From the NCBI RefSeq assembly GCF_000512585.2, contig NC_089241.1, positions 5,970,001 through 6,034,000 on the forward strand: 64,000 nucleotides of DNA, read 5' to 3'. A program made the translations under genes and the position numbers. This DNA is from Kwoniella bestiolae CBS 10118. Its lineage: Eukaryota > Basidiomycota > Tremellomycetes > Tremellales > Cryptococcaceae. The stretch's first letter is position 1. Each line of letters opens with the position of its first letter. The notes under the pieces are model-generated. The model was not told where the DNA came from. It saw nothing but the letters and a program-made list of their open reading frames with translations, and made no database searches. This document shows positions 22,930-33,640 of this stretch, one piece after another.

Positions 22930-25587
22930 CTAAGCGGTAATCTCAACCTTGACCCTCACATCCTCCAATTCATCCATCTCTTCCAACTCATCAATCTCCT
23001 CTAGACTCTCTTTCGACCGCTGCTGACTTTCTTCCAATTTCCTCCTCCTGAACTCGAGATTAACAGCGATCAGCCAACTCCTGATCAACTGAGCATGTCT
23101 CTTCCTCATTTCTCGTATTACCATCTCCGTAGAGGGTTTCTCTTTCTCCTGCTGCTCGTCTTCTTGTTCGGCATCTGTGGTGATCGATTCGCCACTACCC
23201 AATTCCAATCTCTTGACACCACGTACAATCTCTTCTTCGGTGTGTCTCTTGATAGGTAAAGCAATGATCGAAGGCAATTTAACAGATGAAGAGGAAGGTG
23301 CAGGTGATCCTCTGGGTGTGGAGTTCGATGAAGTGATGGAGTTGGATCGGTAGTGATTTATCGACGATATGGAAGGTAAAGATCTGTCTTCTTCGTTCAA
23401 AGATGACGATGATGAGGAAATCGAAGGTAATTTGAGGTCTGGATCAGACTCTTCAGCAGTCAACAGAGATCTGACCGGTATCTTGGGTGTCTTCTCGAGA
23501 TCTTCCGGTTCCTCGTACAGCTCATCTTCGTCATCGACAGCAGTCCTCTCTGCGCTTTCCCTAGCTCGAGCAGACAAACTTGTTCCGAGGGGCTGCACAT
23601 GCCTATAAGTTTTCTTGTAGAAATCTTTAGGTGCCAAGGTAGCTGTCGGGTACAAGTTCTGCTTTGATCGGGCCAACGAGTCGAACGAGTTGAAGTTATG
23701 GTCAATGCCATTACCTGTGTTACCTAATCCAGAGTTGGTATTGCTGTATTCGTTCATGTTGAATGGCAATTCGGCATATTGAGTTGGACCTAAGCCGTAA
23801 AAGTTTGACAAGTATGCTGGTTTACCGGTGTTGGTCGATGGTAATCCATGTAAAGATCCTGTAGAAGCTCTGGGTAAACCAGCGATAGGTCGTTTTGTTG
23901 AATCGGATAAGCTCGAGACATCCGGTGCTGAGCCAGTTCGATGCCGCATACCTTCCAGAGAAGGGTACAAACCGCCGAATGAGATGGAAGGCGATGTATT
24001 GGGCAATGAGTGAGACAAATCAGACCCGGTGTCGGTGTGAGTACCGGGGATGGGGATGCCTGGTAATCCAGTCAAACCCAACGAAGCGAGTTCATCGGGA
24101 TTGAAGAGATCTTCGACGCCATTGCTGTTGTCGGACAATGGCGAGTCGGTGTTGATTGGACCGCTGCCTCCGGAAGTGGAGTGCATCATGGGCTGAACGT
24201 GGCCAGTATATGGACCAGCGGCATCTCTTCCGAGTGAGATCATGAACTCGTTGAACATTGCCAAGTCGGCCTCGGTTTTTATCTCGGGAATAGCAAGGGG
24301 AGGGGTGGGGCCGTTGGACGACATCGAAGAAGGCAACCCACCACCTGGAAGAGACGGTAGGTTGGGATAGGTATTGATAGATGCATTGAGAGGTGGGGTG
24401 TAGTTGTTGTACCCGGGGACCGAGGAGAGTTGAGGGTATCCAGTCATGGAAAGAGGAATGAGGTTGTTCAATCGGTGCATCATTTCTGTAAGGGAGCAAC
24501 ATGAAGTAAGCGTCGTCTGTCGAGCAAAACAACAGAGACTTGCACTCACCAGCATCGTAAATAGGTTCAACCTTTCTCTTCTTCATATCTGCAAACAACC
24601 CTTCCAGCCCCTCGTTATCAGAATCACCTTGACTTCTCTTCATGCCGACTTTCGTGAAGTCGTTGACACCAGTACCAGCGGCTAGTTGTGCAGCATAGGC
24701 TTGAGTCTGCTGTTGGTTGTACGCCAGCTGTTGTAATATCGCCATCTCGCGTTGTTGATAGGCAGCCAATTCTTCATGTTGTTTTCTGTGCAATGCAGCC
24801 AAAGCTGAAGGCGATGGCGAGACCGACTTGTCTTGTCCACCGATATGAGGCGGGAGCAGATGGTCGAATGGTGATGAAGGATGACGTGACGACGCTGAAG
24901 AGGATGGTGATAAAGATTGTGCAGACGAGTTTGGTGATCTCTGTCTGTTATCATCAACAGGACGTGTCTGAGAATGGATGTTTCCCAGTGATACTCGAGA
25001 GTTGAATTTAGGGTCCGTCGAGGTGGCAGCTTTACTGAGCTTGTGCATCTGATGATGTTCTTGAGTGTGGATTCGTTCATGTTTTTTGAGATCCTGTGGT
25101 CTTTTGAACGTCTTTGAACATACTGAGCATGGATGCGGTTTGAGAGGAGTGTGCACTGGAGAAGGACGATATATTGTAAGTATCTAGAAAGTATGATAAG
25201 GGATAAGACAGAAGCAAACTTACCTCGTAAGTGACTGGTAATGTGATCCCTCTTCACGCACTTCACCCCGCAGTTCTCCCATCCACAGGTCAAACAAAGG
25301 TTATTTGTTGACTTCCTACCTACATGAGCATTACACAAATGGTCATAAAGCTCATCGGGTGACGAAGCAACATGTTGACAGTCGTTCCATCTGCATCTCA
25401 ATTCTTCGTCTTCATTGATTATCTGTGGTTGGAATGTAGAAGAGGTAGAATATGACATGGAAGGTCTGGATTGTAATTCGGGTGTGACTGGTTCGGGATC
25501 GTTGGAGGAGGCAGACTCGGATGATCTCGGGACGGTAGACAAGTATTCACCGTTGGTGAGCGAGGATGGAAGGGTTGGGTACACCAT
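22930..25587 (-). CDS. RIM101: Rim101/PacC pH-responsive zinc-finger transcription factor
   Basis: Three exons (25224-25587, 24550-25155, 22930-24485) give 841 residues. Three C2H2 fingers lie at residues 65-151 in the order and spacing of the PacC/Rim101 family: CRWNDCQHVASSPDELYDHL then CNAH; CLTCGWENCGVKC then HITSHLRVH; and CSVCSKTFKRPQDLKKHERI then H. Family members bind GCCARG sites and are activated by C-terminal proteolysis in response to alkaline pH. In Cryptococcus the factor controls cell-wall and capsule genes. The rest is Ser/Gln/Asn-rich, with a conserved-looking RHTEEEIVRGVKRLELGSG block and a Glu-rich coiled tail (RRRKLEESQQRSKESLEEID). The first intron splits finger two inside HLR/VH. 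The upstream DNA carries six GCCAAG sites. Confidence 0.93.
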
Positions 25588-26003
25588 CTTTGGTATGATG
25601 GAGAGTGATATTGTCTACGTGGTTCATTGTAATGTGAGCAAGATGTTGCGACAATCCGATAGAAGGCAGGTATGCCACTCACGACGATCAGTCAAGTGAA
25701 GCCTAGACACTTGTTCGTTCTGGCTCTAGATCAGAAAGCAACGCTGATAGGATACAGGGTGTCCCAATCAGTAATCGATCCAACTCTTTTCTTCCACAAG
25801 GATCTGCGACGTGTGTACCTGTTGATGTCGAGTTGTAATGGAGAGCGATACTAGAATAAGCTGATGATAGCAGTGAGGATGTTATGTATATCAACGATAA
25901 GAGTGGGAAGAGGATAAAAGAGAAAGAAAGAAGAAAGGGGGGGAATGAGGTGGGTGGGTGTTTATGACCCGTCTTGATGATAGGCTGGGCGTTTTCGCTT
26001 GGT

Positions 26004-26417
26004 GCCAAGAATTTACAAGAAAACCGCCAAGCGAATCCCACCACAGTCTAGACTTGGCAATAATGTCGTGCATATGACCTTATTTAAGTTACCCCTTTTA
26101 GCGGTCTACGATTCTTTGGGGTTCTAGCCTCGATTGGTCACAAACGCGTCATAGCAAGTATTCTTTCTCTCTTTGTTCTGCTGACTGCGTGTTCAAGTAT
26201 TGATATACTCATCCTAGCCGTCATCCTAGCTTTGTTTATTGTCAGAGCCCAGCTTTGCAAGTGTGTTGTAAGAGGCCTCGAGTCGATATTGGGACAATTC
26301 CGGGAAACGGTAAGAACAGGTCTACCCATCAGAGATATCATCATCGGAGCCAAGACCACTTCTCACGCCACGTGGCATCATTCAGCGCCGATCAACTCGA
26401 CTTGGCGTCCACTTGGC
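26004..26417. promoter_or_regulatory. Cluster of six GCCAAG (PacC/Rim101-type) sites upstream of RIM101
   Basis: GCCAAG on the plus strand at 26004-26009, 26026-26031 and 26349-26354; its complement CTTGGC at 26053-26058, 26401-26406 and 26412-26417. The first lies in an inverted pair, CTTGGTGCCAAG. They sit 417-830 bp upstream of the RIM101 start codon. About 0.2 hits would be expected by chance in this length. PacC/Rim101 proteins bind GCCARG, so autoregulation is a reasonable inference. Confidence 0.6.
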
Positions 26418-27389
26418 GTGTCATTGGTGTTTGGTTGTTGTTTGTGGCGGTCAACTGAATAGAGGGTGGAGCTCTATTATCTCTGCGTCATACACTCTGC
26501 TCGTAGGGCCATGGGTTACTGTTCGTTTCGCTGGACGTAGTGCCGGAACACAAAGCAAGACAGGTGGGCCTAAACGATAGGGCGAGGTGGCATATATGTA
26601 TAATTGAATACATCACGTATCTACGAGATAAAAGGGGGTGTTATACATACAAACCGGGTGAAAACCTAAGATAAACCTTTCTGGGCCAAATTCACTCAGG
26701 AAACCCGAAGTCGAAGAGGAGGCGGAAATGGAAGGATGGAGAGATGAAAACGAGGAGTATCCAAATGCCTTGATGAATATAGAAATGAATGGGGTGAAGA
26801 GGAGACTGAGAGGGCAAGACGGTTCAGCTTGATAAATTAGTTCGGTGGGACAGTCGGAGTAATGGGAAGAGGATGGGGGATAAGAGTATAGGAATGGACT
26901 ACTCGCAATAGATCTTCGACTCCATCGCTCATTTGTCAAGGTGGTATTTGATGGTGATGAAGTATGCCACCGTGGGTGAACCGGCGTAAATCGATGATCT
27001 GAGTGACTAATCGTGCGAGAAGGAAGAGCAGCGATGCTCTCGCTAAGCAGAGAGAGTTGACTCCAGGTGGAAAGCTTGTGGGATTGTCATCAATATATAT
27101 AACGTGATCACGAGTATCACTCATCAGACGAAGGCACGCTCACAAGACTAAAAGACCATTACATGTAAGATCATTGATGATTGTACGGGCGTGACCTGAA
27201 CGGAGTAGTTGGAATACCTGCAAATCAACATTGAGTAACGTACCTTGAATGACCATAGAGGTGCATCGAGGAATTCGCGAATTTCAGAAATCATATCGAA
27301 GACCAACCATCCCGATAGATGGACGGCAGACTTGTGATGTGCAATGAACACTCGTATATCGTACATACCCGGTCATAGACAAAGAAAGA

Positions 27390-27931
27390 GGTCGTGAACC
27401 TGATCCAAAGAATTTGGTGTATGCGACAGCAGGCGAAGTGATTTTTTCTGGCGAAGGTGAGACGATCTCGAAGTGCTCCGTAACCGCCATCGCTTGTCCT
27501 ATGCGGCCATAGGGAACATGGTGGTCGTGGACCAAAAACGAAGGTCGAAGACCTCATGAATGATACGTCTTGCGAAGACGAACCTATGCGGCCATAGGGA
27601 ACATGATTGGTCGGGGACCAGGAGTGTAGGTCGAAGACCAAGTAAGAGCAGGCGAAGCCATGCTACGCGTCGTGGGACGATGAAGTGATCACGTCCAGTA
27701 TAAATGGAATACAGGTCGCAGAGTCTGTCGCAGTAGGCGGAGCCAAGCTGGGATTTATGGGATCACAACACTATGCGGCCATAGGGAACGTAATTGGTCG
27801 AAGACCAGCAGTGTAGGTCGAGGACCAAGCGAGAGCAGGCGGGGCCGTGCTATGCCTCATGAGACTTTCCACATATGCTGTCATAGGTGGGATAAACTGG
27901 TCGCGGACCAGATAAGGGAAGATCGAGGACC
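27390..27931. repeat. Degenerate hairpin repeat array
   Basis: Two short motifs recur. CTATGCGGCCATAGGGA occurs at 27499-27515, 27584-27600 and 27771-27787, with a decayed copy at about 27874-27887; it folds as CCTATG/CATAGG. The palindrome GGTCGNNGACC occurs at 27523, 27543, 27609, 27629, 27796, 27816 and 27899, with near copies at 27390 and 27921. Each unit is a CTATG hairpin followed by two GGTC palindromes, then often GCAGGCGNNGCC. Not coding on either strand in a consistent frame. Confidence 0.8.
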
Positions 27932-28380
27932 TTGATGGAGCAGGCACGCGGTGCCACGCTTTTGATAGTGTGACGAAGACTTATGAGGTCTTGAGACCTG
28001 AGTCGAGCCATCCGCGGAAGTATTTGGACGAACGGTCGTATACGACTCCAAAGAACATGTATGGTCGAAGATCGTCGAAATAGAAGCAGAAGCAAGCATT
28101 GTAGACGAAATACAGGGTAGCGAGCTGACTGGCGAGACATTCGACAACACGTATTATGCGTTTGGGAGGCGCGTGAGAAGACGGCAGATGGGAAACATGA
28201 GAAAAAAATATCTGCACTCTTATATACGGATGAGTCTCGATGCAACAGCCGGATTACAGAACAAATCGTGTTGGACCATCAGTAAACATCGTACGATACT
28301 TCGTTGTAGATGTTGGTTCAACTTACCAATCGCCTTGATCCCCTAGGAGTGGCATGTTTGTGCAGACATGTCTGAAGTAT

Positions 28381-28392
28381 GTGTGTGTGTGT
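28381..28392. repeat. GT microsatellite
   Basis: Short GT run in non-coding DNA. Confidence 0.7.
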
Positions 28393-28772
28393 CTCGTGTT
28401 TTTGCTTGAAGCCAACGTGCCACACACCCACACACCTCATTCATATCTCCTTCGAATGAATGAGAAGAGCTCTCGAGGGCCCGGAACAGTCGTGTGCGGA
28501 TTTTCACTCCCAGCTTACAATGCTCAAGGCCCAGCCTCAGTGTCTCCTGACCTTGTACTGTATCTGACGCTCATGCGGTGCCTCGTCAACTTCCCTCATT
28601 ATTTGTCCTGCATCGGATGCGTTGTCTTCTTGTTGGAGTCACATGCATCACTAAACATAACGCCTTGACACTTTGAGAATAAAACTTATGAAATCATTAC
28701 AATCGTTATACTTGAATCAACAATCGATACTGTATCATTAAAAGGACCCTCCCTCTCGAGGTACTTATTGAT

Positions 28773-31207
28773 CTACCGTCTATATCCCTTCTGCCACCAG
28801 TGACTTATCTTTCTCCTCTTCCAGAACAAGATCCCAGCCAATATGAAGAGTACACCAAAGATAACTCCGATAGCGATACCTGCTTTGGCGCCTTTCGATA
28901 GTCCTCCTCCGCACGGTAAGGCTGCATCGCACGGTTGGCCGGATGGGATGGAGTATGTGCCTGCTTGCACTTGGACATAGTATGGGTCGGAGGTTTGGTT
29001 GAGTAGCTGTATTAACAATAAGTAATCGATAGTTAGCATTCGTTCTTCATATGTTACAAGGACAGGGGATTATAGGTCTCGGGCATGATCTACACTTATG
29101 GGAATTTGAGGGAAAAGGGGTAAAACAAAATGAGTTTATCGACTTACCTGCATAGCCGCCAAAGTAGGTATCATAGCGTTGTAATCCAGTGCTATCTCAG
29201 TCTGCACCCAGTCATCCCTCCAATCCCAGAACCTATCATTAGCCAGTGGTCCTCCCACCATGGCACCATATAGGATATTAGCCTCGGTAGGAGGGGAAGT
29301 CCTGATATGCAGTAGATCGGTTCCTCCTGAGGCAGGTGCTGAGTGGGGATTCTGAGGGGAGTTGGGATGAGATCCGACCATATATACGGCTAGCGAGCAA
29401 TGTACATTCAGCTGTGTTCCTGACATAACAATATATGGCAACATGCAAGAGAATTTTGAAGGCTACTCACCATTCATTGGGTTATTCCCTAGCATGTATT
29501 CTAGCTGACTGTGGGCGAATGCCTAGATAAAATTGCTTATGAGCTCTTCGAATACTGATAAAGCAATAAGATGTTATCCATCACTCACGTTGTACTGATC
29601 CGTCTTTTCTTGACTCGAGGCAATAGGGGCATATCTGAACATCAACATCGCTATGGCCATCGCGGGGTTCAACGAAGCTTCGTCAGAATCTCCGTCTATG
29701 TAAAGTAGACCACCTGTAACACCATAAGATATCAATCAACATAGGTCACCGTGCTTACACTGTATGTCATGAACTTCGAGATAGACTTTGAGACAGTAGG
29801 TCAACTCACCTTTCGTCAAGTAAAACCTCTTAAAGTTCCCCTCTATAATCCCATCAAAGTAATGTTCCGTCTCGTTTCTCCAACCCGTCAAATTAGTCTC
29901 TAAGCCCACTTCCAATGCCAATCCAGGCCTCGTCACAGCGATCTCAGCAAACATGACATATATCGCTGGAATGGCAGAATCCCAATTCCACACTTGCTGC
30001 ATGCCGGAGAGGGCGTATGAGACATACCCATTATACGCATCTCGGTAGTAACTCGACTGATTGGTCGCTAAGGCTAGGGATAATGCTGACAGTGTTAAAT
30101 CATCTTGCCAATTCGATGAGGCGTATGCTGAGACTTCTTCGCCTAGCGTCTGGTAGTATGTTGATTTGGTTTCGGTTGAATTGGCGATGGAATACAATGA
30201 TCTGGCGTGGGAGAGGAGCAGAGAGGAATAAGTTGAATTGGCCAGAGAGGGTGAGGTGGGTGGAGAAGATGTCGAAGTTAGGTTGTAAGTTAGTGAAGGG
30301 TTGTATAGCATGGATCCCAAGGCGAAGGCTGCCGCGGCGGAAGACCAGGCATCTGTACCCGGTGAAGAGGAGTTGACTGGGTATGCTGGTCGAGGAGTAG
30401 GAATGTTTTCGTCTCCGCCCCTAAGTAGTGTGAGTGACCAGCTTTGGTCAGCTGTCGCTGAGGTCAAGCTTAAGTAAAGCTACTCACCAATAGCCATTAT
30501 CTACGTCTCCAGACCCAACTTGCACAAATAGTACATCATCTGAAGGGTGAGCCTGAAGTGCGGCGTACATCAAGATCAGTACCGCATGCGACTCGATTTA
30601 CCGCAGGCAACAGACTCACCTTGATCAGCCAGTCGTATCCCCATCTCAGAGTGCCATCCAGATAAGCAGTCTGCTGAGCTTGATCATACCCTTGCCCATG
30701 TGTAAGAGCTCCCCAAGCCAGAGCGAACAGAGTGAAAGTCTATGCGATTCAGGTCCGAGATTAGCTTGGACGTCTACAGTAGAAGAGCGGCAGCTACGAC
30801 GACTGCTATTCCACCTTAACTCGTTCCATCTCCCCTCTATATGTATGGAGAGAGAGAGAGAAGAATGCACTCACCAAAGGGAAAGTAGCCTTGATATAAT
30901 CCCCCGCATCATAAAACCCTCCCGTCAAATCGAGATTATAATCCTGCCCATCCTGCAAAGCACTATCATTCCTCCATTCCACCCTATTCCCATACGTCCC
31001 TTCATTCAACCTTCCGGAGCGCTGAGCATCGTAGAAGTACAGAGAATTACCAAGGACATTGGACCACTGGGTATTGGGCGTAGAGGTCGATGAGGCTAGT
31101 CCCGCAGAGGCCGTCGGTGGTGTATATGTGGGTGAGGGTGTGAGTTGGGCTGATATGTACGGTAGGAGGGTCGAGGAAGAGAGAAAGAGGAGGAGAAGAG
31201 GGGACAT
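28773..31207 (-). CDS. Glycoside hydrolase family 9 endoglucanase with C-terminal membrane anchor
   Basis: Eight exons (30875-31207, 30620-30739, 30488-30552, 29810-30420, 29589-29713, 29471-29522, 29148-29419, 28773-29006) give 603 residues in phase. A signal peptide (MSPLLLLFLSSSTLLPYISA) leads into a GH9 domain. The catalytic Asp motif is GGFYDAGDYIKATFPL, with D100 and D103. Also visible are DDVLFVQVGSGDVDNGYWGG, the active-site His in SPQNPHSAPASGG, and the C-terminal catalytic acid region DWVQTEIALDYNA. After it comes one membrane span (AGIAIGVIFGVLFILAGILF) and a basic cytosolic tail (KRRKISHWWQKGYRR). The enzyme would cut beta-1,4-glucan outside the cell while tethered to the plasma membrane. 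Several NXS/T sites suit secretion. Whether it works on plant cellulose or own wall glucan is unknown. Confidence 0.92.
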
Positions 31208-32940
31208 CTTGCAGGTTGAGGGGGGAAGATGAGAGGATGGTAGATGTGAAGTAATGTCACTGATGGAGCTTCATGTAGGTGATGTAGTTAGTCGGAATGC
31301 GAATTGGCTGAGCTTCTGAGCAAGCAGTTGGTCTATCTCCTTTTATGCCCTTGTCTTCTATTGTTTCTTCCAGTGATCTCTTCAATAATGTAGATTTATG
31401 TTCGTCTTTGACCACTTGTTGTAAGATAGCACAGCTTTGGTATGGTCAACGTAAACAGGTGAGTATGTAACGAACGGTGTTATTACATAGGAATGCCTGA
31501 AAAAGCAGTCCAAACGGGTTACGAAGGCTTTCACCCTCGTCCGTGCCTGAGTAATGATCATCCCGCTTCCCCCTCTCACATGGCATTGCCCAAATGATGT
31601 CACTTTTATACTTTTAGTTCCGTTCAAAACGAGAACACCATAGAGAACGGAGGTCGATCCTTTGGTGGTCTATGGTGTTCTCGTTCTTACCTGGCGCACG
31701 ATATCCATATAAGAGGGAACAGGATATAACAGCAGGCTTCGCCTATTTGGTCAAAATATGGCTTGGTCTATGCTGTTCTCATAACATTGAATACGCACGT
31801 GGCATAAATCTCGAGGCGACCGTTTGCGGAATGACGGGGAAAGAGTCATGCAGATAGAGCTCATCGTCCGACTTTACACATGGCTGTTCATGCATGCATC
31901 ACACATTGAATTGTTATCTACTTTATGCCATACCAAGACTAGCCTACAATAGTAGAAGAGAAAGGAAGGAAGAGCCCGAAGTGGCAAATCGTTAGTACAA
32001 GACCTGATGCCTCGTGTTTAAGGCGTTTCAGTGATTTCCCATTGTCTGGCCCGTTTTATGGTCATTTCCATTACATATCTCTCCTCAACAGATACATACA
32101 CTGGAAAAGAGCCCTTCAACGCACTCAATTTTCTCGGTCAATGAACGGTCATGCTTCTTCTGCGCTGATGCTAATAAAATCGCTTTGCCACTTTTTGGAT
32201 TGGTAAGTCGACATTACCACATAATCCAACAATACTCACAATACGGATAGCCGACATCGATCCCATGTGCCGCACCTCTCACCCCCACCCGAGTGATTTC
32301 ATTCCAGAATCGCCTTACTGTAGCTTGAGGGTCTACAAAAGTACCATCTCCTCAAAGGACCCAGAGAGATACTACGTATACACCCCATCTCTACTCTACC
32401 CTTTTCCGCAATACCAATCCTCCCTCCCAACGCCACCAGAGGCGATAACACGCTTCTTCGAGGGGATTTCCTCAAGCGATCGGGACAATCTACAATCCAA
32501 GAAGTTTAGTCGAAAATTGAGTTACCATCATGAGAATAAGTTGTGTGTTTTGTTTCCTGTCTTAAAACGGTAGATGATGGCGGTCTAGTCAACTCGTTCG
32601 CACTGTAGCAGTACAATAGCATAGATCCGACTTGATCGCTTTTCCTCTCTTATTGTTCTTGGTCCATTGTACGACGCCACCATCAAATCGAATACGAAGC
32701 CATCATCCCCCACTTCCCTCTTTCTCTCGTTTTTAGTCTCTCTCGCCTCGAGGCAAAGGCGGCAAATCCGTTTACAACATTCCCATCAGTTCACCCAAAG
32801 ATGTCTCGAAGATAAGATATATAAAGCCCTCTCTTCCCCCTTGGTTTCCTCCTTCTTTTCTTTCTTTCTTCATCCCAACCAACTCAACGACTCTTACGAT
32901 TAACCACCCACCAACAACAACCACCAACCAACTAGCAACA
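31208..32940. other. Divergent promoter region, GH9 gene and metallothionein-like gene
   Basis: 1.7 kb between two divergent genes. Contains a perfect inverted repeat at 31629-31685 and, next to the rightward gene, a TATATAAAG box at about 32817-32825. It is followed by a long CT-rich leader, typical of strongly expressed genes. A 102-codon ORF at 32265-32573 has no support. Confidence 0.55.
31629..31685. repeat. Perfect 16-bp inverted repeat
   Basis: AACGAGAACACCATAG at 31629-31644 is the exact reverse complement of CTATGGTGTTCTCGTT at 31670-31685, with a 25-base loop. A related GGTCTATGCTGTTCTC stretch lies at about 31769-31784. It could be a regulatory dyad, a hairpin or a small element end. 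Confidence 0.75.
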
Positions 32941-33403
32941 ATGGCCGCCATCTCCAGTGTCGTACGTCAACACTCCAATCTTCCCCCACTCCCCAGCGTC
33001 AACTTGATTTACTCATCATCACCTCCCCAGTTCTACGTCAACAACGGCTGCGAGACCTCCTCTGACGGATCTTGCTCCACCCACGGATCCTCTGGGTGAG
33101 TCCGTTCTGCCCTATTCTCTTCCTCTTGCCAGCTAACACCAACGATCAAACCAACAGATGCAACAACTCTAACTCCAACTCCATGCCCGTTAACCAATGC
33201 AACTCCTCAGGAACTAACGGTACCTGCTCTTCATGCGGTGCTTCCTCGTAAGTCCTCCCTCCCATCGTTCCCCTCACTACAGACAAACAAAAACAAAGAA
33301 CTCACTTTCTACTGTATTATCCTTATTGTACACCAAGATTCCAAGAAACACTAGCTAACTCATCGATTTACAAAGCTGCTCATGCTCTTCCTGCGCCTGT
33401 TAA
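32941..33403 (+). CDS. Small metallothionein-like cysteine-rich protein
   Basis: Four exons (32941-32961, 33031-33095, 33158-33247, 33376-33403) code for 67 residues. Ten are Cys, at positions 14, 22, 30, 43, 52, 55, 60, 62, 65 and 67. The C-terminus has CxxC, CxC, CxxC and CxC spacing (CSCSSCAC), which is typical of metal-thiolate clusters. The rest is mostly Ser, Asn, Gly and Thr, and there is no signal peptide, so a cytosolic metal buffer is the best guess. The context CAACAATGGCC is a strong start. A TATATAAAG box and CT-rich leader upstream, and a pyrimidine-rich, C-ending codon choice, suggest high expression. The last intron (128 nt) has a poor AAAG acceptor; another short C-terminus is possible. 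Confidence 0.75.
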
Positions 33404-33640
33404 GTCAGGTGTACTCTCCCTACAAATCCCTCTTGAGGGTAACAATGGGATGCCTAAGATGAGTAGGGCGGAGGATGATTCATGTACTTCTTTTTTCGCT
33501 GGGTTTCTTTTCATACTTTGATGTTACGAATAGAGTACGGATACGCAGATTTTGTTGGAGAAGATGCATGTTTTGTCGGTGATATGGCTGCAGGGCATGT
33601 GGTGCATGAGATATGGGTACAACAAGCAATACTAATGATT

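Larger units (their letters stand above)
25588..28772. other. 3.2 kb gene-free region upstream of RIM101
   Basis: Longest gap in the window. Near RIM101 it should hold the leader (a possible intron donor reads GTGAGT on the minus strand near 25682) and promoter. 26000-26420 contains the GCCAAG cluster; 27390-27930 holds hairpin repeats. ORFs in this gap lack domain content and conserved splice structure. It also serves as the 3' flank of the GH9 gene. Confidence 0.55.

Noticed and set aside
27291..28245. Minus-strand ORFs across the hairpin repeats
   Set aside because: They change frame between repeat copies, so the repeats are not coding units.
32265..32573. 102-codon plus ORF upstream of the metallothionein-like gene
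   Set aside because: Random-looking composition, no start context or supporting structure.
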